Below are positions 9,090 to 17,134 of a stretch of 64,000 nucleotides of DNA, in pieces. The translations under genes were made by a program, and so were the position numbers. Numbering within the stretch: the stretch's first letter is position 1; each line of letters opens with the position of its first letter. Source of the DNA: Ruegeria discodermiae (GTDB lineage Bacteria; Pseudomonadota; Alphaproteobacteria; Rhodobacterales; Rhodobacteraceae). Under the pieces are notes generated by a model. The model did no database searches and was not told where the DNA came from. It was given only the letters and a program-made list of their open reading frames with translations. The stretch spans positions 186,001 through 250,000 of the forward strand of contig NZ_JAVAMO010000006.1 of the NCBI RefSeq assembly GCF_030758345.1. Direction: 5' to 3'.

Positions 9090-9118
9090 TTTGCACCCGC
9101 CATATTGCCGGGTGCAAA
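9090..9118. promoter_or_regulatory. Candidate operator upstream of the AraC gene
   Basis: TTTGCACCCG (9090-9099) and CGGGTGCAAA (9109-9118) are perfect 10-base inverted arms around a 9-base spacer, 79 bases before the AraC start. A regulator site (possibly autoregulation) is the simplest reading; a transcript hairpin is also possible. Confidence 0.4.
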
Positions 9119-9196
9119 GGAAACGGCCTATGCTACCCGCAATGACACGATATTTGACGACAATGCGCCTTCGATTTGCACGGATATCTTTGCCGA

Positions 9197-10207
9197 ATGC
9201 CTAGCACCTCACCAAGGCATGGGGCCGTCTATGCAAAAGAGTTGGCCATCGACCTGCTCGCGCGGGGATACAAACCCCGTCAGGTATTTGACGGTACCGG
9301 CATTTCCCCCGACATCATCCATCAGGAAAAGCCCTTCGTGGCTTTCGAGGCGATCGCCTCCTTCTTCGAACATGCGGTAGAGCTGACCGGCGAAGACACG
9401 TTGGGCTTTGATCGTGGCGCGCAGCGCGAAATGCGCCGGTCCGGGGTAATCTGTTATGTCGGAATGGCGGCCCCGACCGTTCTGGACTTCATCAAGAACG
9501 TTGCGCGCTATCGCCGCGTCTTCAGCGATGCGGTTGAGATCGATGTCGATCAGTTGGACAGTGACGGCATCCTGCGCTGGTATTTTGCGGTCCCGACCAA
9601 GGTGCGTCGCCGTCAATATGTGGAATTTGGCGCCTCTGGCCTGCTTCATGCCATGCGGCAAGCGGCAAATCGCGAGTTTCGGCCGCGCCTGGTGACCTTC
9701 CACCACATGCGCAACAGCAATCAGGATCGGTTTCGGCAGTATTTCGGCTGCGATGTCAGGTTTGGCGAGGCCGAGAACGCCTATCATTTCCGGCGCGAAG
9801 ACCTGGATCTGCCCCTGCTGACCGCCGACAACGATCTTTATTCGGTTCTGACCGAATATTGCGAAGCGATCCTGAGCGACAAATCGCGCAACCTGCCGCC
9901 GCTGATCGTTGATGTCGAACGGGCCATCGCCGACCGGCTTGCCAAAGGCGAGGCCAGCCAGGAAGAGGTGGCGCGTGCCATGGGCATGAGCCCGCGCACC
10001 CTGTCTCGGCGCCTCGCGGCTGAGAATACCACGTTTTTCAAGACGTTGGAGCAGCTTCGCCGGGCGCTGGCGGTCAGCTATCTCAAGGATAGCGATCTGG
10101 TGTTGGCCGAAATTGCCTTTCTGCTGGGCTATTCCGGATTGAGCAGTTTTAATGACGCGTTCAAACGCTGGACCGGGCAGACACCGGGTCAGTTTCGCCT
10201 CGTCTGA
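9197..10207 (+). CDS. AraC-family regulator with arabinose-binding-type N-terminal domain
   Basis: A 336-residue protein read from ATG 9197 (MPSTSPRHG); a TTG seven codons upstream is an alternative. Residues about 15-200 fit the PF12625-type ligand domain found in OruR/ArgR-like AraC proteins. The C-terminal double helix-turn-helix (about 240-334) includes EEVARAMGMSPRTLSRRLA and the family signature near SYLKDSDLVLAEIAFLLGYS. Such proteins usually activate amino-acid or lipid catabolic genes. No divergent target is adjacent: glk downstream is separated by 164 bases, so the regulated genes cannot be named. Confidence 0.87.
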   Translation: MPSTSPRHGAVYAKELAIDLLARGYKPRQVFDGTGISPDIIHQEKPFVAFEAIASFFEHAVELTGEDTLGFDRGAQREMRRSGVICYVGMAAPTVLDFIKNVARYRRVFSDAVEIDVDQLDSDGILRWYFAVPTKVRRRQYVEFGASGLLHAMRQAANREFRPRLVTFHHMRNSNQDRFRQYFGCDVRFGEAENAYHFRREDLDLPLLTADNDLYSVLTEYCEAILSDKSRNLPPLIVDVERAIADRLAKGEASQEEVARAMGMSPRTLSRRLAAENTTFFKTLEQLRRALAVSYLKDSDLVLAEIAFLLGYSGLSSFNDAFKRWTGQTPGQFRLV

Positions 10208-10306
10208 GAGCGGGTCGCGCGCGATTTTAATTAATTTACTTTGCGAAATAAAAAAGCTACGATACCCCAAATGTGCCCTGTCCGGGCCCAATTGCACGCA
10301 GATCTC

Positions 10307-10347
10307 CGGCAGTTTTTCCGGGACGCCCGTTGGTCCCGAAGCTGCCG
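10307..10347 (+). promoter_or_regulatory. Nested hairpin in the glk leader
   Basis: Outer arms CGGCAG (10307-10312) and CTGCCG (10342-10347) enclose inner arms CGGGAC (10319-10324) and GTCCCG (10333-10338), ending 24 bases before the glk ATG. An AT-rich stretch at about 10225-10255 upstream could hold the promoter. It could alternatively be the AraC gene's terminator; no strong U-run follows. Confidence 0.35.
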
Positions 10348-10371
10348 TATTATACCAGATGAGGAAGGTCG

Positions 10372-11298
10372 ATGTCTGTTCTTGTTGCCGATGTAGGAGG
10401 GACCAATGCCCGGCTCGCCATGGTCCGGGACGGAATCCCAACCGCCATCAAGCGATACGATAATGACAGTCACTCCTCGTTCTATGAGGTGTTGCAGGCC
10501 TATCGGGACAGTATCGATAGCCCCCCGGTCGAGGCCTGCTGCGTGGCTGTGGCGGGCCCTGTCAACGCTGATCATGCGCGACTGACCAATCGGGATTGGG
10601 ATTTCGACGTCGATGATCTGCGCTCTGTTCTGGGCGGGCCAAAACATGTGCGGCTGACCAACGACCTTGTGGCCCTTGGCTATGCGTTGCCGCATTTGCG
10701 GGCCGAGCAACTGGACGAAATTCGCCCCGTCCCCGGGCCGGCCGCCAATGATCAGGCGCTGGTCGCCGGGGCGGGAACCGGGTTCAATGCCTGCCTGCTC
10801 AAGGGCACGACGGTTGTAGAGGCGGAACTGGGCCATGTCAGCCTGCCGGTGAGCGTCGCGGATGTGCTGCGCGCGGAGTTGGGCGGGGCTGCGGAGCGGT
10901 TCGAGACCAACGAAGACTTGTTCTCCGGGCGCGGGCTGGCGCGGCTTCATCAAGCGATCTCTGGCACGCAGATGTCGGGGCCGCAAATCCTTGAGCAGTT
11001 TGCCCAAAGCCCGGGAGGGTGCGAAGCGCAGCGCACCGTCCTGCTCAGCGCGCGACTGCTGGGCATACTGACCCGCGAAATGGTGCTGCAATACCTGCCG
11101 CTTGCCGGGATACATTTTGCCGGGGGTGCCGCGCGCGGCATTCTCGGGTCCTCTGCCGTGTCTACGTTTCTGGCCGCTTTCGAGCAGGATGGAGTGCTGG
11201 CAGATCAGGTTGCGCGCGTGCCGATCAGGCTGATCGCCGATGACGCTGCCGCGTTAATAGGCGCGGCTCATTTCGTGACAAGCGGCAAGAAAGGATAA
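10372..11298 (+). CDS. glk: Glucokinase (group A, non-ROK)
   Basis: A 308-residue hexokinase-fold enzyme phosphorylating glucose to glucose 6-phosphate in the cytoplasm. The phosphate-binding loop DVGGTNARLA is at residues 7-16, the sugar-binding AGAGTGFNA segment at about 132-140, and ELGHVSLP follows (about 151-158), with the Glu-x-x-His pair seen in bacterial glucokinases. AGATGAGGAAGG precedes the ATG. The dehydrogenase gene begins 3 bases after its stop, so the two are surely cotranscribed. Roseobacters mostly use the Entner-Doudoroff route, where this would be the entry step. Confidence 0.9.
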   Translation: MSVLVADVGGTNARLAMVRDGIPTAIKRYDNDSHSSFYEVLQAYRDSIDSPPVEACCVAVAGPVNADHARLTNRDWDFDVDDLRSVLGGPKHVRLTNDLVALGYALPHLRAEQLDEIRPVPGPAANDQALVAGAGTGFNACLLKGTTVVEAELGHVSLPVSVADVLRAELGGAAERFETNEDLFSGRGLARLHQAISGTQMSGPQILEQFAQSPGGCEAQRTVLLSARLLGILTREMVLQYLPLAGIHFAGGAARGILGSSAVSTFLAAFEQDGVLADQVARVPIRLIADDAAALIGAAHFVTSGKKG

Positions 11299-11301
11299 GA
11301 C

Positions 11302-12282
11302 ATGGGCGACGCGCTGTTTCGCTGGGGCATTTTGTCGACATCAAAGATCGGGCGCGAGCAGGTCCTGCCCGCGATCGCCCGCTCGGCCTCCGGGGTGGTT
11401 CATGCGATCGCCAGTCGCGATCCGGCGCGTGCACAGGCCGAGGCCGCCCGGTTCGGCGCGCTGAAATCCTACGGCGACTACGACGCGCTGTTGGCCGATC
11501 CCGAGATTGATGGTGTCTACCTACCGATCCCCACCGCCCATCACGCCGAATGGTCGATCCGCGCGGCGCAGGCGGGCAAGCATGTGCTGTGCGAAAAACC
11601 CATTGCTTTGAAGGCCGCAGAGATCGACCCGATCATCGCCGCGCGCGACAGCACGGGCTGCCTGATTTCCGAGGCGTTCATGGTTGCCTATCACCCGCAA
11701 TGGCACAAGGTGCGGGACCTGATCGCCGAGGGCGCAATCGGACGGTTGCGCCATGTGACAGGCGGGTTCTCATACCATCTGACCGACCCGGGCAATATGC
11801 GCAACAAGCCCGATCTGGGTGGCGGTGCCTTGCCCGATATCGGGGTCTATCCGGTGGTGTCGACCTTGCTGGCCACCGGGGCCGAGGCGGGGGAGGTGAC
11901 CGGGCAGGTTGAGTTTTCGCCCGAGTTTGGAACCGATATCTACGCCCGCGCCAATGTCGCCTTTGATGGGTTCAACCTGTCCTTTTACGTCTCCAGCCAG
12001 ATGGCCCTGCACCAGTCCATGCGGTTCATGGGCGATGCGGGCTGGATCGACGTGCGTGCGCCGTTCAACGCGGTGAATTACGACTATGCCGAGGTCGTGT
12101 TGCACGACCAGAAAAACGCCACACAGACGGTCTACAGGTTCGATGTGAACCAGTACGAGCTACAGGCCGATGCCTTTGTCGCCGCCTGCCGTGGCGACCG
12201 CAGCAACGTCTTTCCGCTGGAGATGTCCAAGAAGGTCCAGCAGGTGATCGACGGGATCTATGCTGCAGGCGGCGGACGTTAA
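11302..12282 (+). CDS. Gfo/Idh/MocA-family NAD(P)-dependent oxidoreductase
   Basis: A 326-residue dehydrogenase. The N-terminal Rossmann domain starts WGILSTSKIG (about residues 6-15), and the EKP motif with its conserved lysine is at about residues 97-99 (VLCEKPIAL). The C-terminal substrate domain has GGALPDIGVYPV, where Asp and the following aromatic take the place of the catalytic Asp/His pair. Family members act on sugars, sugar acids or inositols, and linkage to glucokinase suggests a carbohydrate substrate such as a glucose or 1,5-anhydro-sugar derivative. The exact substrate cannot be read from the sequence. Confidence 0.87.
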   Translation: MGDALFRWGILSTSKIGREQVLPAIARSASGVVHAIASRDPARAQAEAARFGALKSYGDYDALLADPEIDGVYLPIPTAHHAEWSIRAAQAGKHVLCEKPIALKAAEIDPIIAARDSTGCLISEAFMVAYHPQWHKVRDLIAEGAIGRLRHVTGGFSYHLTDPGNMRNKPDLGGGALPDIGVYPVVSTLLATGAEAGEVTGQVEFSPEFGTDIYARANVAFDGFNLSFYVSSQMALHQSMRFMGDAGWIDVRAPFNAVNYDYAEVVLHDQKNATQTVYRFDVNQYELQADAFVAACRGDRSNVFPLEMSKKVQQVIDGIYAAGGGR

Positions 12283-12301
12283 GCAGAACCGCTGATCACC
12301 G

Positions 12302-12646
12302 CTATGTGTTGCACTTGGCGTTGATCTCGGCGATGCGGGTATCCAGCTTTTTCTGGTAGTCGCCCGACAGGATTTCCAGCTTTTCGTTCTCGGTGTCTGT
12401 CACGATCCCCAGCAGCGCGCCTGCGGGCGTGATTGCGGTGGCCGAGACAAGTTCCTGGCTTTGCGCGTATTTCTTTTCCGAATTCAGCGCCCGCAGATCC
12501 CCTTCGGCGGTGGCGCAATTGACCGGTTTGGTGGACGGGTCCTTGAGCGGTTGCATCGTGCAGGCGGAGGTTAGCAATACCGCAGCGGCGGCTGTCAGCA
12601 GGAGGGAATTTCTGCCTGGTATGTATCGTGTTTTTGTCATGGTCAT
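12302..12646 (-). CDS. Small lipoprotein of unknown function
   Basis: A 114-residue protein with a hydrophobic signal (about residues 14-28) ending LLTSAC, so C29 is the likely lipidated residue, although Thr at -3 is not the favoured lipobox residue. The mature part is hydrophilic and helical, with two further cysteines (in VNCATAEG and near the C-terminus AKCNT) that could form a disulfide in the periplasm. Start may be M1 or M3. I recognise no domain. It lies convergent to the oxidoreductase gene and 60 bases downstream of tamB in the same direction. Confidence 0.65.
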   Translation of the reverse strand: MTMTKTRYIPGRNSLLLTAAAAVLLTSACTMQPLKDPSTKPVNCATAEGDLRALNSEKKYAQSQELVSATAITPAGALLGIVTDTENEKLEILSGDYQKKLDTRIAEINAKCNT

Positions 12647-12706
12647 TCTGGCCTCGTTCCTTCTGTATGCGGTTGCGCGCGATGGGTTGGCACCACGCCT
12701 TGCCGG

Positions 12707-15700
12707 TCAATAGTCACGTTCAAAAAACACGCCGATCCCGGTGCTGCCCGTATTGTCCACGCTGCCTTTCAGCGTGATGTTGTCGGTCACATCCAGGTTA
12801 AGGTTCACTTCGGTCTCGCCTTCGGTATTAACCGTGAAGTCGGTATAAAGCTCATCGCTCAGATAAGCGCCCGCGCCGAAACGACCGCCGCCGCCTTCGT
12901 TGGCGCCGATGTCGATATTGCTCAGCCCGGTGCTATCGCGCACACCTTTCGTTGCATCGCCACCGGCACCGCTCAGCTGCGCCAGCGAGGCCGCCATCTG
13001 CGCCACGACCAGCGGCGACAGTTCCGAAAAGCGATTGCCGAAGAGCAGCATCGCCAAGGCCTCTTCGGGGGGGCGCTCGGGATCGGAATAGACCTGGATT
13101 TCGGGCAGATCGAGCGGCCCAGAGATTTCCAGCGTCGCCTGACCATCCGAGGTTGTGGAGGTGGATTCGAACTCGATATAGGGGTCCAGATTGCCCTGCA
13201 GCGCGACAATGCCCTTTGTCAGTTCCAGGCGCCGTCCCAGCAGGTCCAGATTGCCTCGGATCAGCTCGATCTGACCCGAGGGCGAGACATTGGCTGTGGT
13301 TCCGCCGATATTGATCGCCCCGCCCAGTTCCGCATTCAGCCCGCGCCCGCGCACGAACAACTTGTTGGGAACCACGATGTCGATATTCAGGGACGTTGTC
13401 GAATCGCTGCGCCCTTCCTCTTCGTCCTGCTTGATCAGACCGGCATTCTTCAGCGTTTGGTAAACCGCAGGGGATTCACCCACATGTGTCATGTCGGGGA
13501 TCGGGGCGGCACTGGCCGACCCGGTGGCGGCGTTGAGGTTGATATTGGTCTCGCCAATATCAATCCGCCCGGCGATCGCGTTGTTGCCCGCCAGCGCGCC
13601 AGTGATGGCGATCTGGCCATTGGCCGAGGTTTCGTAGAGCAGGTTGTCGGTCAGCACCAGCTGATTGAGCGCGATATTGATGTCGGTGTTGAGCGGCGGT
13701 GTCAGTTGAATGGGCCCGTTGACCTGAATGTTGCCGCCGGTGCGGATGGCCGCATTCATGGCAACGGTCGCGGTGCTGTTGGCCATCGTCACGGTGCCAT
13801 TGATGCCGGTCAGCGTCTGGCGCGCACCGGGGATCGCCAGTGCCGCACCGTTGGTCGAAATCGTACCGCTCAACACATCAAGCGCCGGTTGCCCCTTGAG
13901 GGCGAGGTCGAATTGCGCGGTGCCTTCGATCTTGTTGGGCGAGATGAAATTGTTGGCGATACCGATATTGACCTGACCCTTGGCCGCCAGATCGGCATCG
14001 CCGCTGGCTTCGTCAAAGGTACCCTTGAGCGTCGTGGACACATCCGCCGGGCCGGTGGCCTGACCATCGATGGTCCAGACACCATTGTCGCGACGCGCAT
14101 TGCCATTGGCGGTGAGCGAGCCGGGGAAATCGGGTATCAGCCGTTCGACCTGGTCAAGCCTGGCCTCGAAGTCGAAATCGGCATTGCCGTTCAACTCGGC
14201 CGACCCGTCAAGCTTGGCAAAAGACGAGGCCGGGCCGTTCAGTTGCACAACACCGTCAAACCCGGATCCGGTGCGCGCCACATCGCCCTGCAGTTTCATC
14301 TCTCCACTGCTGAGCGTTGTGATCCGGCTGATATCATCAAGTGCGGCCGAAAATGTCAGCTTGCCGCCAGCTTCCTGCAGGGTGCCGCTGGCCTGCGCCG
14401 AAATTGCCGTTGCGGCGAGGTCGAAATCGCGGATGTTCAGACCCGCGTCGGTCTTGGCAGCATCCGCTTTCAGCGTGGTGCGACCGGTGATCAGCTTGTC
14501 GAGCTGTTCGATGCCGCTGCGCAGATTCTGCGCGTCAAGACTGAGCTGAATATCGAAAGTCTCATCCGCCACCGCGCCCGAACCGCCAAGCGTCACGGCT
14601 ACCGAGCCGCCCAGATCGCGCTGCGCCAGATCCGAGAATAGCGACAGATCAGAGGCGCTGGCTTTGATGTTGCCATTGGCCGCATACTCTTGTGCCTCGA
14701 TCCCCGAAACGGTCACTGCTCCGCTGGCCTTAAGCGTTTTGCCGGTCACATCGAAATCGCGGATGGTCAGCGTGTCATCCGCGTTTGCAGCGTCGATGGT
14801 GATCTTAAGGTCGCCCGCGATCAACGGGTCGATCTGGTCCATGCCGCTTTTGAGGTCTCTGCCGGAAGCCTGCGCCTGAATGTCAAAGCTGCGAACCTTC
14901 AGCGCGCCGCTGCCTTTGAGCGCTGCCGTCAAACTCCCCGCCAACTCCCGTCCCGCCAGATCGGAAAAGATCGACAGGTCTTTGGCAGAGAGGTTCACAT
15001 CCGCCTCCGAGACGGCATAGTCACCGCTGTCGATCCCGGTCGCCATGCCCGTCGCTTCAGCCGAAAAGCTGCGGCCATCGATCTTGAAATCCCGCAGTGT
15101 CAGGCCGTCGCTGTCATTCTTTGCGTCCAACTGGATGCTGGTGTCGCCGCTCAGCAGCGGATCGACCTGTGACAGCCCGCTTTTCAGGTCCCGGCCAGTC
15201 GCACTCATCTGAATGTCGAAATGCTTGTCCTTGATGGCCCCGCTGCCTTCGATCTCGGCGTTGATCGTCCCCGCCAGATCGCGCTGGGCCAGTTTCGAGA
15301 ACAGCGACAGGTCTTCGGCGGCCACCTTGGCGCGTCCGTCACCGCTGAAATCGCCCTCCGACCCGGTCAGATTGGCGGCGGCTTCGACCGATAACGTCTC
15401 GCCGGTCAGGGTGAATTCGCGAACCGTCAACCCATCCGTGTCGCGCAGCGCGTCGAGCGTGATGGAGACCGGGCCATCGAGCAGCGGGTCGACCTCGCCC
15501 ATGCCGCTTTTCAGGCCGGTGCCATCGGCGGTCAGCACAAAATCGAAACTGCCCCCCAAGGGCGCGCCGGTGCCGTCCAGGCTGGCCATCACCGACCCGG
15601 CCAGATCACGGCCCGCCACGCCAGAAAACCGCGACAGGTCGGAAGCATCCAGCATCACGTTGCCATCCATCTCGAAGCCGCTGTTCAGCCCCTTGATGTC

Positions 15701-17134
15701 CACATCCGCCTGCGCGGTGACATCGCCGCTGATCAGCTCGAACTCGGACAGTTTCAGCTCGCCATCACCCAGCAGGTCAAAGAACCCGTCCAGCGTGATC
15801 GTGTCGCCTGCCGCCTCTGCCAGTGCCGGATCGCTGAAGCTCAGCCCGTTCAGCGCGGCCTGCAGATCACCGGTCAGTTCCTTGCTGCCAGTCTGGTTCA
15901 GTTCGCCCTGCGCGCCGAGTTTCAACTGATCCAGCGACATGTCCGGAGTCGAGACCGCGTTGGCGCTCAGGTTGAGGTACCAGCCCTCACCGCTTGCCGC
16001 GTCCAGCAGCAGCGAAAACTCCGCCGCCTCCAACTGGGTGACCGGATTGGCGACCGGCAGCACGACCGCATTGCCATCCGGTGGGGTGATGCGACCCTGA
16101 ATGGCCAGCTTTTCCCACACACCGTCGCCCGCGCGTTCCACTTCACCTTCAAGGCGCAAGGCTTCCGAGGTCAGGTCCAGCTCGGAAATCGTTAGCCCAC
16201 CATCCGGGTCGCTGCGGCCATCCACCACGAGCCGCGTATCGGTGCCGAAAAACGGATCGAACCGGGGTTGCAGGAATGGCGTCAGATCGCCCCCCACATC
16301 GGCCGCAAAGGAAATGCTGGTCTCATCCTCGGCATCCGGGGTCGGAACGCCCCGCAGCCGCACCTGACCCGAGACTCGTTCCGTGTCGTCGCTGGTCAGG
16401 CCGATATCGGCGGTGAAATCATCCACTGGGCCTTCGCCTTTGGCGGTAAGCAGCAGGGGCGGTGAATCGGGCAGGTTCAAAGCGGTCGAGATAATCCCGC
16501 CCGCATCCTCAACCACCTGCAGATCCAGCGTGATCTGGGTGCTGGAATTGACATAGCCAGCGGTCAGTTTGACGCTGTCGCCGGGACGGTCCTGGCGTGT
16601 GACCTCCAGGTTGGTGTCCAGCGTACCATCAGCCAGCGACAGGTTGCCGTTGACCTCCAGCACCGCCGCGCGCCCGATCAGCGGCTCGCCCAGGCTTAGC
16701 TTGTCAACGCGCAGCTCTTCGATATTTACCGCCACCGGCAGTTCCGGCACCTGAAAGGTCGAGGCACCCGGATCGGGCGGCGGAGTGTCCTGTTCAATGG
16801 GTTCGGGCTTGCGCGCGATGTCGATCTCTTCGGCGGATAGCGTATTGACCGAGAACCGCCCGCGCAGCAGGCCTAGCCGGTTCCAGTCCAGTTCCGCATT
16901 CTTGATGGTCAGCCAGACGCCGTCATCATCCGAGACGGTGATTTCCTGTATGGTCGCTCGCGAGCTGAGGGCGCCTTCCAGACCCACCACTTTCAGGTAA
17001 CGGCCATCGCCTGACAGCGTATCCTCAAGAAAATCGACCAGCAGCCCGCCGGTTTCTTCCTGCGCCACCGCCGGGGCAGGGACCTGGCTGAGGCAGAGTG
17101 TGACTGCCACGGCATATGGAGCTGATCTGATCAA
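12707..17134 (-). CDS. tamB: TamB-type translocation and assembly module protein (AsmA-like/DUF490)
   Basis: A 1475-residue inner-membrane-anchored periplasmic protein. An N-terminal signal/anchor (about 5-24) is followed by a very long beta-rich region and a C-terminal DUF490 domain (about 1130-1475), including LFGNRFSELSPLVVAQMAASL and ending in an aromatic residue. TamB forms a hydrophobic groove across the periplasm and works with TamA in outer-membrane protein insertion and lipid transport. Four tandem units of about 110 residues occupy the middle (DNA about 14330-15670). The start overlaps the tamA stop by 4 bases, so the two are translationally coupled. Confidence 0.92.
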   Translation of the reverse strand: MIRSAPYAVAVTLCLSQVPAPAVAQEETGGLLVDFLEDTLSGDGRYLKVVGLEGALSSRATIQEITVSDDDGVWLTIKNAELDWNRLGLLRGRFSVNTLSAEEIDIARKPEPIEQDTPPPDPGASTFQVPELPVAVNIEELRVDKLSLGEPLIGRAAVLEVNGNLSLADGTLDTNLEVTRQDRPGDSVKLTAGYVNSSTQITLDLQVVEDAGGIISTALNLPDSPPLLLTAKGEGPVDDFTADIGLTSDDTERVSGQVRLRGVPTPDAEDETSISFAADVGGDLTPFLQPRFDPFFGTDTRLVVDGRSDPDGGLTISELDLTSEALRLEGEVERAGDGVWEKLAIQGRITPPDGNAVVLPVANPVTQLEAAEFSLLLDAASGEGWYLNLSANAVSTPDMSLDQLKLGAQGELNQTGSKELTGDLQAALNGLSFSDPALAEAAGDTITLDGFFDLLGDGELKLSEFELISGDVTAQADVDIKGLNSGFEMDGNVMLDASDLSRFSGVAGRDLAGSVMASLDGTGAPLGGSFDFVLTADGTGLKSGMGEVDPLLDGPVSITLDALRDTDGLTVREFTLTGETLSVEAAANLTGSEGDFSGDGRAKVAAEDLSLFSKLAQRDLAGTINAEIEGSGAIKDKHFDIQMSATGRDLKSGLSQVDPLLSGDTSIQLDAKNDSDGLTLRDFKIDGRSFSAEATGMATGIDSGDYAVSEADVNLSAKDLSIFSDLAGRELAGSLTAALKGSGALKVRSFDIQAQASGRDLKSGMDQIDPLIAGDLKITIDAANADDTLTIRDFDVTGKTLKASGAVTVSGIEAQEYAANGNIKASASDLSLFSDLAQRDLGGSVAVTLGGSGAVADETFDIQLSLDAQNLRSGIEQLDKLITGRTTLKADAAKTDAGLNIRDFDLAATAISAQASGTLQEAGGKLTFSAALDDISRITTLSSGEMKLQGDVARTGSGFDGVVQLNGPASSFAKLDGSAELNGNADFDFEARLDQVERLIPDFPGSLTANGNARRDNGVWTIDGQATGPADVSTTLKGTFDEASGDADLAAKGQVNIGIANNFISPNKIEGTAQFDLALKGQPALDVLSGTISTNGAALAIPGARQTLTGINGTVTMANSTATVAMNAAIRTGGNIQVNGPIQLTPPLNTDINIALNQLVLTDNLLYETSANGQIAITGALAGNNAIAGRIDIGETNINLNAATGSASAAPIPDMTHVGESPAVYQTLKNAGLIKQDEEEGRSDSTTSLNIDIVVPNKLFVRGRGLNAELGGAINIGGTTANVSPSGQIELIRGNLDLLGRRLELTKGIVALQGNLDPYIEFESTSTTSDGQATLEISGPLDLPEIQVYSDPERPPEEALAMLLFGNRFSELSPLVVAQMAASLAQLSGAGGDATKGVRDSTGLSNIDIGANEGGGGRFGAGAYLSDELYTDFTVNTEGETEVNLNLDVTDNITLKGSVDNTGSTGIGVFFERDY
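14330..15670 (-). repeat. Four tandem ~330-bp repeats within tamB
   Basis: Each unit encodes a block beginning near DLSxFSxLAxRDLAGS, continuing through DLKSGxxQxDPLLxG and ending near LTxRDFxxxGxxxxA. Anchor positions of the first block lie at about 15634, 15307, 14973 and 14643, a spacing of 327-334 bases. Units have diverged in DNA but keep the same residue pattern; flanking beta-rich parts of TamB look related but lack the full signature. Confidence 0.8.

Larger units (their letters stand above)
8800..9196. other. Non-coding stretch with three inverted repeats
   Basis: About 400 bases between the thioesterase and AraC genes without a convincing reading frame. It contains a cruciform-like element (8820-8865), an AT-centred palindrome (GCCCT at 8906-8910 with AGGGC at 8919-8923) and a 10-bp-arm inverted repeat (9090-9118). 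These may be a terminator, promoter operators or a small RNA; none matches a family I can name. Confidence 0.6.

Noticed and set aside
13457-14641. 394-codon plus-strand frame opposite tamB
   Set aside because: Covers the repeats of TamB in antisense, so its apparent internal repeats are inherited from tamB.
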